Positions 1-7,410 of a DNA stretch of 64,000 nucleotides are shown piece by piece (position 1 is the first letter of the stretch; each line of letters opens with the position of its first letter). The stretch covers positions 1 to 64,000 of the forward strand of contig CAZSIV010000002.1 in assembly GCA_964607135.1 (NCBI GenBank), in the 5' to 3' direction. The notes below the pieces were generated by a model. It did no database searches, was not told the origin of the DNA, and saw nothing but the letters and a program-made list of their open reading frames with translations. The DNA comes from Metaruminococcus_A sp964607135 (lineage in GTDB: Bacteria > Bacillota > Clostridia > Oscillospirales > Ruminococcaceae). A program made the position numbers and the translations under genes.

Positions 1-244
1 ACCATATTCGCTGTTTTCGGGCCCTATTTTTTCATCTTTACTTTACAGTACCTTTTCACCGGCAGAAAAAGAAGAAAAATGCAAGGTAAAAACGACCGGC
101 TCGCTCTCGTCTGGGACGGTCATGGCAAGCTCTTGGCATATGGTTCGCAGCGTCGTTTGCTCGCTTCGTGCTTTCGCACATCATGGCGAAGCTGTTATGC
201 TCCCTTTTCTTTTCTGTCGGCTATGTATTTCACCGAAGACAATA

Positions 245-306
245 AAAAACCTTTACATAACAAGACAGAGCGCCAAAGCGCCCAATCTTTTTATGTAAAG
301 GTTTTT
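245..306. repeat. Perfect 16-bp inverted repeat with a 30-base loop
   Basis: The arm AAAAACCTTTACATAA (245-260) is exactly repeated in inverse orientation at 291-306. The loop holds a small GCGC-CAAA-GCGC hairpin. The A/T-rich outer ends would give a T run on either strand, so it may be a bidirectional terminator. It could also be a small mobile repeat remnant. Confidence 0.5.
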
Positions 307-539
307 GCAAAATATGTGTATTCAATTTTTATGTTGGAGTAAGTATAACACAGAAAAAAGTGATTGTAAATAATTTCCAGTATGAAATTCATTATTGAGG
401 ACATACTAATTATTTTGGTATTTTCCTCCTCGCTTTTCATGGCGAAAAGTAAGGGGTTTGAGCGGAAAATATTTTTCAGAAATGACTTGCTAACCGTCTG
501 GAACAGAGTTACCATACCACCCAACTCGGGATGGTGGTA

Positions 540-569
540 CTGCAAAGAAAGGATTTCCTTTCTTTGCAG
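540..569. repeat. Perfect 14-bp hairpin upstream of the XRE gene
   Basis: CTGCAAAGAAAGGA (540-553) pairs perfectly with 556-569 across a two-base loop. It ends about 90 bases before the XRE start, so it could act as an operator or as an end signal for whatever lies to the left. There is no clean T run on the plus strand. Confidence 0.4.
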
Positions 570-661
570 CCGGAGTTTTATCCTTTTGCGCCGTAAAGAA
601 TGGCGCAAATTTTCCAATGGAAAACCGGACAAAACATCCTGTTAACGGAAAGGCAAGTGAT

Positions 662-985
662 ATGGTGCGTAGTTCATTTCGAGACATGCTGCGGCTCCTG
701 CGCCGCGCCAATGGTTGGTCCCAGCGGGAGGTGGCCGAGCGGCTGCATATCAATCGCAGCACCTACGCTTATTATGAAACCGGAAGAACGCGACCGGAGT
801 ACGAGACGCTGGTGAACATAGCCAAGCTGTACGGCGTGTCGGTGGATTTCCTGCTGGGCAAGGACACGCCTGCCGCCAGTATCGAAAAGGCGTTTTTCCT
901 GCGCTTTCTCAGCCTGTCGGAGGAAGAACAGGCACGCCTGCTGCGCCATTTGGAGGATTTGGTCGATTCCGCAGAAATGACTTGA
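662..985 (+). CDS. XRE-family HTH transcriptional regulator
   Basis: A 107-residue protein with an N-terminal Cro/C1-type helix-turn-helix (about residues 5-60). The recognition segment reads WSQREVAERLHINRSTYAYY and is followed by the typical ETGRTRPEYETL and the YGVSVDFLLGK end of the domain. A short helical tail (FLRFLSLSEEEQARLLRHL) probably mediates dimerisation. I chose the ATG at 662 because GGAAAGG lies about 10 bases upstream; an in-frame ATG at 617 has no ribosome site. The target is unknown. It stands alone, with structured non-coding DNA on both sides. Confidence 0.85.
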   Translation: MVRSSFRDMLRLLRRANGWSQREVAERLHINRSTYAYYETGRTRPEYETLVNIAKLYGVSVDFLLGKDTPAASIEKAFFLRFLSLSEEEQARLLRHLEDLVDSAEMT

Positions 986-1025
986 CTTTTCCCCGTTTCA
1001 GAGCGTTACTAACACACGACGGGGA

Positions 1026-1155
1026 GGTTTCCCGCGCCGTGGAAACCACGGAGCAATAAAAAACGTCATGGCAGGCTGCTGTGCTACCAACACAACAGCC
1101 CTGCGACAAGGTGGTACTAGCACCCTGCACAACCGTATGCGAACCAACGGTTCGC
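1026..1155. other. Cluster of three stable hairpins
   Basis: Three separate stems lie in 130 bases: CCGTGG/CCACGG at 1037-1051 (within a GGTTTCC/GGAAACC pair at 1026-1047), a long stem GCAGGCTGCTGTG with its near-complement (1071-1104), and GCGAACC/GGTTCGC (1139-1155). There are no adjoining coding frames. This could be a structured RNA, or the 3' region of the XRE transcript. The identity is unknown. Confidence 0.4.
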
Positions 1156-1214
1156 TCGGCACCATGAACAAGATTATTGTAACATAAAAAACTGCAAATA
1201 CAAATAGATAGGCC

Positions 1215-1243
1215 TTGCAACCCCAAAAAAGATTTGTTATAAT
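1215..1243 (+). promoter_or_regulatory. Sigma-A-type promoter for the pheST leader or a small RNA
   Basis: A -35 box TTGCAA (1215-1220) and a perfect -10 box TATAAT (1238-1243) are separated by 17 bases. Transcription would start near 1250, giving a leader of about 485 bases to pheS, or an RNA of about 105 bases if it stops at the terminator ending at 1356. Confidence 0.6.
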
Positions 1244-1314
1244 GAAACCACCGCCAGTGGACCGGGATTCTATACCTGAGCGCTGCGGCCGACTCCTAAA
1301 ACAACCGCTGTCTA

Positions 1315-1356
1315 TCTCGTCCATACCCCTTCGGCGGTAGGTGACGGGATTTTTTA
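1315..1356 (+). terminator. Intrinsic terminator inside the pheS leader (candidate attenuator)
   Basis: The outer stem TCTCGTC/GACGGGA (one G-U pair) encloses an inner UUCG-capped stem (TACC...GGTA) and is followed by six T residues (1350-1355). The segment CCACCGCC right after the promoter is nearly complementary to the GGCGGTAGG part of the terminator, so an alternative fold that disrupts it is possible. Confidence 0.5.
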
Positions 1357-1734
1357 TTCGCGGCGGAGAGCCCCCGCTGGCAGACGCGATTCCTAGGCGG
1401 TGCAATGCTTATAGTTTCGCAGCCCGCGAGCCGCGTTAATTTATTGCGAAATGAACTTCGCAGGGCGGAATGCTTCCGCTGTCAATGCGCGATTCGCAGG
1501 CGGAATCTGACTTACAAGTCCGTAACCCGCGCAGTCTGTGTCCAGGCCGGACAATCGCAATGCGTAAGTGACGGCAGTCAAAACAGTTCTGCCCCGTGGG
1601 ACACGCCGCTCGTTTCACAGCTGCAAGAGGCGGCTTGCAGGATTAAAATTCAAAGCGCGGCAGTTGCCGGCGTGTACATCGGCCGCTCGGCACTGATTTT
1701 CTTTAAAATAAACCACATGAGGTGATGATAACAG

Positions 1735-2754
1735 ATGAAGGAACAGCTTTTACAGATCAGGAACCAGGCGATGGACAGCCTGGACGCCTGCCAGACGATA
1801 AAGGAGCTGGAAGATCTGCGGGTGAAAGTCCTGGGCAAAAAGGGGGAGCTCACCGGGATCCTGAAGCAGATGGGAAAGCTTTCGGCCGAGGAGCGCCCGG
1901 TGATCGGGCAGCTCGCCAATGAAGTCCGCCAGGAGCTGGAGGGAAAGATCGAGGAGTGCCGGGGGGTTTTGAAAGAACGCCAGCTCGCGGCACAGCTCGA
2001 AGCGGAGCGGCTTGATGTCACGATGCCCGGCAGGCCCTTTGAGCTCGGCTCGATGCATCCGCTTTCCCTGGTTCTCGAGGAGATTGAGGAGATCTTCCTG
2101 GGGATGGGCTTCGACATCGCCGAAGGCCCCGAAGTGGAGTACGACTACTACAACTTTGAGGCGCTCAATCTCCCCAAAGACCACCCTGCGCGGGACACGC
2201 AGGACACCTTTTACATCACCGACAACGTCCTTCTGCGCACCCAGACCTCTCCGGTGCAGGTTCGGGTGATGGAAAAGCAGAAGCCGCCGATCCGGGTCAT
2301 CTCCCCGGGGCGGGTTTACCGCTCCGATGCGGTGGATGCCACCCACTCCCCGGTCTTCCACCAGATCGAGGGGCTGATCGTCGACAAAGGGGTCACGATG
2401 GCCGACCTTAAGGGAACCCTTGAAATTTTTGCAAAACGCCTTTACGGGGATGACGCCAAAACCCGGTTCCGCCCCCATCACTTCCCCTTCACCGAACCCT
2501 CTGCCGAGATGGACACCCAGTGTTTTGCCTGCGGCGGGAAGGGATGTCGGCTTTGCAAGGGCGAGGGCTGGATCGAGCTGCTCGGCTGCGGGATGGTTCA
2601 TCCAAAGGTTTTGAAAAACTGCGGCATCGACCCGGAGGTATACAGCGGCTTCGCTTTCGGCATGGGGCTGGAGCGGGTGGTCATGCGCCGGTTTGGGATC
2701 GACGACCTGCGGCTCTTTTTTGAAAACGACCTGCGCTTCTTAAAGCAGTTCTAA
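1735..2754 (+). CDS. pheS: Phenylalanine--tRNA ligase alpha subunit
   Basis: The 339-residue alpha chain of the (alpha-beta)2 phenylalanyl-tRNA synthetase, a class II enzyme that charges tRNA-Phe in the cytoplasm. The N-terminal coiled coil (about 1-85) is followed by the catalytic core: LLRTQTSPVQVR, the motif 2 region SPGRVYRSDAVDATHSPVFH, a cysteine-rich insertion CFACGGKGCRLCKGEG, and motif 3 GFAFGMGLERVVMRRFGIDD. The length is normal for bacteria. The start has GAGGTGATG just upstream. pheT follows 52 bases later, so the two are co-transcribed, as is standard. Confidence 0.97.
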   Translation: MKEQLLQIRNQAMDSLDACQTIKELEDLRVKVLGKKGELTGILKQMGKLSAEERPVIGQLANEVRQELEGKIEECRGVLKERQLAAQLEAERLDVTMPGRPFELGSMHPLSLVLEEIEEIFLGMGFDIAEGPEVEYDYYNFEALNLPKDHPARDTQDTFYITDNVLLRTQTSPVQVRVMEKQKPPIRVISPGRVYRSDAVDATHSPVFHQIEGLIVDKGVTMADLKGTLEIFAKRLYGDDAKTRFRPHHFPFTEPSAEMDTQCFACGGKGCRLCKGEGWIELLGCGMVHPKVLKNCGIDPEVYSGFAFGMGLERVVMRRFGIDDLRLFFENDLRFLKQF

Positions 2755-2806
2755 AGGCCGTTTTCCCCACCCGTCTGTATATTTAAAGCGAAGGAGGGTT
2801 CACCCG

Positions 2807-5182
2807 ATGAACCTGTCAATGAAATGGCTCAACGATTATGTTAAAATAGATGTCCCCCCTCACGAATTCGCCCACCGGATGACGATGAGCGGTTCGAAGG
2901 TCGAGGGGTATGAAACAGAAGGCGAAGAGATTTCGAACGTCGTCGTCGGAAAGATCCTCTCGGTGGAAAAGCACCCGGATGCGGACAAGCTGGTCGTCTG
3001 TATGCTGGACGTCGGACAAGGCGCCCCGATCCAGATCGTCACCGGCGCGGACAACGTCTTCCCCGGCGCAGTTGTCCCGGTCGCGCTCGACGGCTCCGTC
3101 CTGCCGGGCGGCGTGAAGATCAAAAGAGGAAAGCTCCGCGGGGTGGAAAGCAACGGGATGCTCTGCTCCCTCAATGAGCTGAACCTGACGGTTCACGATT
3201 TCCCCTACGCGATCGAGGACGGCATCTTCATCATGGAGGAGGAGTGTGAAATCGGGCAGGACATCCGCTCGGCTATCGGACTCAACGACACCTCGGTCGA
3301 GTTTGAGATCACCTCCAACCGCCCCGACTGCCTCTCGGTCACCGGCCTTGCGAGAGAGGCGGCGGCGACCTTCGGCAAGCCTTTTGTCCTGCCGAAGCCT
3401 GAGGTCAAAGGCGCCGATGGGAAGATCGAGGATTACCTGACGGTTCGGGTGGAGAATCCCGAGCTTTGCAGACGCTATATGGCCAAGGTCGTCAAAAACG
3501 TCAAGATCGGCCCATCCCCCCGCTGGATGCGGGAGCGGCTCCGCGCTTCGGGCGTGCGGCCGATCAACAACCTGGTCGACATCACCAACTACGTCATGCT
3601 GGAGTACGGCCAGCCGATGCACGCGTTTGACTTAAAATACGTGGAGGGCAATCAGATCGTCGTCCGCAATGCGAAGGCGGGCGAAACCATCGAAACGCTG
3701 GACGGTACGGTCCACAATCTATCCGAAGAGATGCTGGTTATCTGCGACGGAAAAAAACCCGCCGCAGTCGCCGGCGTGATGGGCGGCGAATACAGCGGCA
3801 TCATGGAGGATACAAACGTCGTTGTCTTCGAGTCCGCCAGCTTTAAGGGGGCCTCTGTCCGCACCACCGCAAAGAAGCTGGGCCTGCGGACGGAATCCTC
3901 TTCCCGCTTTGAAAAGGGCCTGAGCGCAAAGCTCTGTGAAGATGCCCTGCTGCGCGCCTGCGAGCTGGTCGAACAGCTCGGCGCGGGCGAGGTTGTCGGC
4001 GGAACCATCGACGTGGACAACAGCGCGGAAACCCCGGTCCGGGTCAAGCTGGAGCCGGAGTGGATCAACCGTTTCCTCGGGATCGAGCTCAGCCGGGAAG
4101 AGATGGTAAAAATTCTGGAGCCGCTCGGTTTCGTCATGGACGGGGACGACGTCGTCTCCCCCTTCTTCCGGATCGACATCGAGCACAAAGCCGACATCGC
4201 CGAGGAGATTGCGCGTTTTTACGGTTATGACCGGATCCCGGTCACAGCGATCCGCGGAACCGCCCAGGGCCGCCTGACCCGGGAGCAGGTCTTTGAGAGG
4301 AAGATGAACCGCTCCATGCTGGCGATGGGCTGCAACGAAATCCAGACCTACTCCTTCATCAGCCCGAAGTATTATGATAAAATCGCTCTCCCGGCGGACA
4401 GCGCTCTGCGGAAGTCGATCGAAATCACCAACCCGCTCGGGGAGGACACCAGCGTCATGCGGACGACCCTGCTCCCTTCGATGATGGATGTGCTGGCCCG
4501 CAACTACAACAACCGTTTGCCGCAGGCTTATCTTTTTGAAAACGGGATTGAATACATCCCCACCGAGCCCGATCGGCTCCCGGATGAGAACAAGGTGCTC
4601 TGCGCCGGGCTGTATGGTCCCAAAGCCGACTTTTACACCATAAAAGGAATCGTGGAGACGCTCTTTGACGAGCTCGGCCTCAGCGAGCCGGATTTCGTCC
4701 CCTGCAAGGACGATCCGTCCTTTCACCCCGGCCGCTGCGCTAAAGTTTTCGTGGGAGAGGAAGAGATCGGCGTACTGGGAGAAATTCATCCCAAGGTGCT
4801 CGACAGCTACGGCATGGGGGTGAAATGCTTCGCCGCCAAGCTTTCGGTGGCCGGAATGTACCGGGCCTTGATGCCGGAGCGCCGTTATCGGCCGCTGCCG
4901 AAATTCCCGGCGGCCACCCGGGATATCAGCGTCGTCTGCGATGAATCGACGCCGATGATGGAAGTGGAAAAGGCGATCAAAAAAGCGGTTGGAAAATCGC
5001 TCGAGAGCATTTCACTTTTCGACGTCTACCGGGGCGAGCAGATCGAAGAGGGCAAAAAAAGCCTTTCGTTTGCCATCTCAATGCGTTCTTATGAACGCAC
5101 CCTCACCGACGAGGAAGCCGACAACTCGATCCGCCGGGTGCTCAAGGCGCTCGGGGAAATGGGGATTGTCCTGCGCGGATAG
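2807..5182 (+). CDS. pheT: Phenylalanine--tRNA ligase beta subunit
   Basis: The 791-residue beta chain of phenylalanyl-tRNA synthetase, partner of the product of the gene just upstream. Domain order is the usual one: an N-terminal EMAP/OB-fold tRNA-binding domain (about 40-150, with HPDADKLVVCMLDVG), the B3/B4 editing domain (about 210-380, with EITSNRPDCLSVTGLAREAA just before it), B5 (about 400-475), the catalytic-like core, and a C-terminal FDX-ACB anticodon-binding domain (about 695-790, with KFPAATRDISVVCDE). It starts behind a strong AAGGAGGG site. Nothing is unusual in length or motifs. Confidence 0.97.
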   Translation: MNLSMKWLNDYVKIDVPPHEFAHRMTMSGSKVEGYETEGEEISNVVVGKILSVEKHPDADKLVVCMLDVGQGAPIQIVTGADNVFPGAVVPVALDGSVLPGGVKIKRGKLRGVESNGMLCSLNELNLTVHDFPYAIEDGIFIMEEECEIGQDIRSAIGLNDTSVEFEITSNRPDCLSVTGLAREAAATFGKPFVLPKPEVKGADGKIEDYLTVRVENPELCRRYMAKVVKNVKIGPSPRWMRERLRASGVRPINNLVDITNYVMLEYGQPMHAFDLKYVEGNQIVVRNAKAGETIETLDGTVHNLSEEMLVICDGKKPAAVAGVMGGEYSGIMEDTNVVVFESASFKGASVRTTAKKLGLRTESSSRFEKGLSAKLCEDALLRACELVEQLGAGEVVGGTIDVDNSAETPVRVKLEPEWINRFLGIELSREEMVKILEPLGFVMDGDDVVSPFFRIDIEHKADIAEEIARFYGYDRIPVTAIRGTAQGRLTREQVFERKMNRSMLAMGCNEIQTYSFISPKYYDKIALPADSALRKSIEITNPLGEDTSVMRTTLLPSMMDVLARNYNNRLPQAYLFENGIEYIPTEPDRLPDENKVLCAGLYGPKADFYTIKGIVETLFDELGLSEPDFVPCKDDPSFHPGRCAKVFVGEEEIGVLGEIHPKVLDSYGMGVKCFAAKLSVAGMYRALMPERRYRPLPKFPAATRDISVVCDESTPMMEVEKAIKKAVGKSLESISLFDVYRGEQIEEGKKSLSFAISMRSYERTLTDEEADNSIRRVLKALGEMGIVLRG

Positions 5183-5373
5183 AATAAAGGCGTTTTACCG
5201 GGACAGGATAGTACTAAAAGCGACATGGCTTGCCTGCTCGGAGACAGATGATTCTCCGCAAAATGCCAGCCGGCGGGGCCTTATTCTTTTCGGCCGGGCA
5301 GGATTCTCCACCGTCAATGCCGAACCCCAATTAAACTACAACTATTTACCACCCGTCAAAGGAGGGGAGCAAA

Positions 5374-5619
5374 ATGTACGATAAGACGATGACCTTTTCC
5401 GTTTACGAGGATAAGGAAAAGGAAATGAAAGCCATCCTCACCACCGTTTACGATGCGCTGAAGGAAAAGGGGTATAATCCCATCAACCAGATTGTCGGGT
5501 ACATTTTATCGGAAGATCCCACATACATCACCACACACAACAATGCGCGCAGCCTGATCCGCCGGGTTGACCGGGACGAGCTGCTCCGCGCCATGGTAAA
5601 AGCCTATTTGAACGATTGA
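5374..5619 (+). CDS. ireB: IreB family (UPF0297) regulatory phosphoprotein
   Basis: An 81-residue cytoplasmic protein matching the UPF0297 family along its length: the N-terminal YDKTMTFSVYED, then ALKEKGYNPINQIVGYILS, DPTYITTHNNARSLIRR and DRDELLRAMVKAYL. In Enterococcus, IreB is a substrate of the Ser/Thr kinase IreK and acts as a negative regulator of cephalosporin resistance; the N-terminal threonines are the phosphosites there. In most Clostridia the gene precedes ruvX, but here a hairpin terminator follows and the neighbour is unrelated. The start has AAAGGAGGGG upstream. The 190 bases between pheT and this gene hold no other frame. Confidence 0.9.
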   Translation: MYDKTMTFSVYEDKEKEMKAILTTVYDALKEKGYNPINQIVGYILSEDPTYITTHNNARSLIRRVDRDELLRAMVKAYLND

Positions 5620-5627
5620 CCGCCGAT

Positions 5628-5667
5628 AAAGCTCCGGGAATGGCCACCATTTTCCGGAGCTTTAAAA
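5628..5667 (+). terminator. Intrinsic terminator after ireB
   Basis: AAAGCTCCGGGAA pairs with TTTTCCGGAGCTTT, followed by an A/T run. It separates ireB from the next promoter. Confidence 0.75.
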
Positions 5668-5673
5668 AAATAA

Positions 5674-5702
5674 TTGACTTTTGTTCACACTCTCTTTATA
5701 AT
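5674..5702 (+). promoter_or_regulatory. Sigma-A promoter upstream of the DUF4190-like gene
   Basis: TTGACT (5674-5679), 17 bases, TATAAT (5697-5702). The leader to the downstream start is about 120 bases. Confidence 0.75.
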
Positions 5703-5829
5703 AGAAGATAGTAAAAATCACGTTTGTGGACGTGGAAATGAGCAGTGTATTTTTTGTTGTCGGCTGAAGGGGCGTATGCTTTTCTTTTGCTACAATAGGA
5801 AATAGATTTTTATGATGGGAGAGTTTGGA

Positions 5830-6114
5830 ATGGAAAACAAAACGAATGGCCTTGCAATAGGCTCCTTGATCCTCGGCATCTTCACCATTGTTATGGGTTG
5901 CTTCGGTTGGACCTTCTTCTACGGCACCATAATCGGTGTAATCACCGGGATCGTCGGTATCATCCTCGGTGTCAAAGGCAAGAAAGAGGCGCCCTCCGGC
6001 GTTGCAACCGGCGGATTGGTCACTTCGATCATCGGCTTGATCTTCTGCGGCATTATGTTCCTCATCTTTGTCGCCTGCGCAGGGCTGCTTGGCATCGCCG
6101 CTGCCTCGATGTAA
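5830..6114 (+). CDS. Small DUF4190-like membrane protein
   Basis: A 94-residue integral membrane protein with two hydrophobic hairpins. LAIGSLILGIFTIVMGC opens the first half, which continues to GIVGIILGVKGKK; the second half starts at VATGGLVTSIIGLIFCG and continues to the C terminus. The N-terminal NGLAIGSLILG and the GIILGVKGKK...GVATGGLVTSIIGL pattern are typical of DUF4190 proteins, whose function is not known. I used the ATG at 5830 because GGGAGAG lies just ahead; an ATG at 5812 in the same frame has no ribosome site. It has its own promoter and terminator, so it is a one-gene unit. Confidence 0.8.
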   Translation: MENKTNGLAIGSLILGIFTIVMGCFGWTFFYGTIIGVITGIVGIILGVKGKKEAPSGVATGGLVTSIIGLIFCGIMFLIFVACAGLLGIAAASM

Positions 6115-6130
6115 AAGAAACCCAACGGAC

Positions 6131-6164
6131 AAAAGGCAGAGCCAAGTGTGGTTCTGCCTTTTTT
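6131..6164 (+). terminator. Intrinsic terminator of the DUF4190-like gene
   Basis: A 14-base stem AAAAGGCAGAGCCA with its complement (one G-U pair) and a run of six T residues. Confidence 0.85.
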
Positions 6165-6216
6165 GCTGGAATTTGAAAAGCTTACAGTTTTAACTTGCAG
6201 ATGATATGGAGGCGTC

Positions 6217-7002
6217 ATGTTCCCTTACTTTGATCTCTTTGGGTTTCAAATTTCGATGTATGCGGTTTGTATTTTGGTCGGTCTGACTCTGGGAATCCTG
6301 CTCGCGGTGTTTTGGCCAGACCGGACGGGATTGAAGCGGGACGACGTTTTTTATTCCTGCCTTTTTGCGGTAATCGGCCTGATCGTGGGCAGCAAGGCGC
6401 TGTATTTGATCACCATAATACCCTTTTTGATCGAACATCCCGAAATCTTTTCTACGCAAGAGGGATGGCTGTCCCTGTTCCAGGGGGGCTTCGTTTTTTA
6501 CGGCGGCCTCATCGGCGCCTTGTTGATGGTCTGGTGGTATGCAAGGTCTTATAAAATTTCTGTCCTCCTCCTTTTCGACAGGCTGGTTCCTTCTGTGCCG
6601 CTGGCTCATCTTTTCGGGCGTCTGGGGTGTTTCTGCGCCGGATGCTGCTATGGGCTTCCCTCTTCCTTCGGGGTGGAATTCAACGCATCCGAGGTGGCGC
6701 CGCACGGGGTAAAGCTATTCCCCATTCAACTGCTTGAGGCAGCCTGTAACCTGCTGCTGTTCGGACTGCTCCTTCTTCTCAGGCGCTTCTGCCGCCGCCA
6801 AGGGATGCTGACGGGAGTTTATCTGGCCGGCTATGCCGTCATTCGGTTCATTTTGGAATTCTTCCGCTATGATGCGGAGCGGGGCGGTTTCTGGGGGCTT
6901 TCTACTTCGCAGTGGATCAGCCTCGCACTTCTGCCGGCGGCGGTTCTCATTTTCCGGTTTGGCGGAGCAAGAAAAAGCGAAGACGCGAAACAAGACTGTT
7001 GA
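6217..7002 (+). CDS. lgt: Prolipoprotein diacylglyceryl transferase family protein
   Basis: A 261-residue polytopic membrane protein of the Lgt family, which attaches diacylglycerol from phosphatidylglycerol to the lipobox cysteine of prelipoproteins. Visible Lgt features are the N-terminal FGFQISMYAVCILVG helix, the GGFVFYGGLIGA segment, the HLFGRLGCFCAGCCYG signature and RFILEFFR near the end. The GCFCAGCCYG form differs from the GRIGNFxNxExxG form of the best-studied enzymes; it occurs in a divergent clostridial branch, so substrate identity is less certain. The ATG at 6217 is preceded by GGAGGC at very short spacing. It is a single gene. Confidence 0.85.
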   Translation: MFPYFDLFGFQISMYAVCILVGLTLGILLAVFWPDRTGLKRDDVFYSCLFAVIGLIVGSKALYLITIIPFLIEHPEIFSTQEGWLSLFQGGFVFYGGLIGALLMVWWYARSYKISVLLLFDRLVPSVPLAHLFGRLGCFCAGCCYGLPSSFGVEFNASEVAPHGVKLFPIQLLEAACNLLLFGLLLLLRRFCRRQGMLTGVYLAGYAVIRFILEFFRYDAERGGFWGLSTSQWISLALLPAAVLIFRFGGARKSEDAKQDC

Positions 7003-7027
7003 CAAGCCGTCTTATTTGTGGTATTAT
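6999..7027 (+). promoter_or_regulatory. Promoter of tRNA-Arg
   Basis: A consensus TTGACA (6999-7004, overlapping the lgt stop) and TATTAT (7022-7027) with 17 bases between them, 75 bases ahead of the tRNA. Confidence 0.75.
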
Positions 7028-7101
7028 ATTTAAGCGTTTTAAAGAGTATTTAGCTGTGGCCATATGCTCTCTGTAAATGCAAAAGGAACAATTTTATATT
7101 T

Positions 7102-7178
7102 GCGCCCGTAGCTCAGTTGGATAGAGTGTTTGGCTACGAACCAAAAGGTCGTGGGTTCGAATCCCTCCGGGCGTGCCA
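7102..7178 (+). tRNA. tRNA-Arg (anticodon ACG)
   Basis: A full cloverleaf of 77 bases: acceptor GCGCCCG pairing with CGGGCGT, D-arm GCTC...GAGT, anticodon stem TTTGG/CCAAA with the loop CTACGAA (ACG, read as ICG), T-arm GTGGG-TTCGAAT-CCCTC, and an encoded CCA end at 7176-7178. Confidence 0.97.
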
Positions 7179-7321
7179 CCAGGCTGAGCCTGGACGCAAA
7201 TCGCGTTCCGGGCCCAGTTTTTTATTTTGCTTTTTCACTCGTGCTTGTGGTGGGGATCTATTTTGTCAACACATCCCATGATTGGAGCTGGATACACCTC
7301 GCGTTCGGGCTTTTTTCACTT

Positions 7322-7358
7322 AAAAAAACGTCCGCACAGCATTCAGCCATACGGACGT
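7322..7358 (-). terminator. Intrinsic terminator of the transglutaminase-like gene
   Basis: Read on the minus strand, ACGTCCG/CGGACGT closes a loop and is followed by seven T residues (7321-7328 on the plus strand is T then seven A). It lies about 55 bases beyond the stop of the gene starting at 9399. Confidence 0.75.
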
Positions 7359-7410
7359 ATAAGGAGTAGATTCCATTGTAGAATTGTCGTTATGCGGGGA
7401 CTACTTGAAA

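Larger units (their letters stand above)
1..661. other. Gene-poor left edge with two perfect inverted repeats
   Basis: I find no convincing gene here. The small open frames lack ribosome sites and family features. On the minus strand about 40 codons ending at position 42-44 could be the 3' end of a decayed gene, because they run without a stop from about 180, but they have no start. Two perfect inverted repeats (245-306 and 540-569) are listed separately. Confidence 0.5.
986..1734. other. 750-base gene-free, structured leader region of pheS
   Basis: No gene is supported. The stretch holds several hairpins (1026-1155), a sigma-A-type promoter (1215-1243) and an intrinsic terminator (1315-1356) before the pheS ribosome site. 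From 1400 to 1700 it is GC-rich and carries a segment (GTCCGTAACCCGC near 1518) also seen in the repeat element at 35001. I looked for a T-box leader, the usual control of pheST in Firmicutes, and did not find its conserved sequence. Confidence 0.5.

Noticed and set aside
79..632. Short open frames on both strands at the left edge
   Set aside because: No ribosome sites, no family features and strong overlap with inverted repeats.
1000..1400. SRP, 6S, tmRNA or RNase P RNA gene
   Set aside because: None of the invariant sequences of these RNAs is present; only generic hairpins are visible.
986..1734. T-box riboswitch ahead of pheS
   Set aside because: The closest match (AAGGTGGTACTAGCACC near 1106) lacks the AGGGTGGNACCGCG consensus, lies before the promoter at 1215-1243 and is itself a small palindrome.
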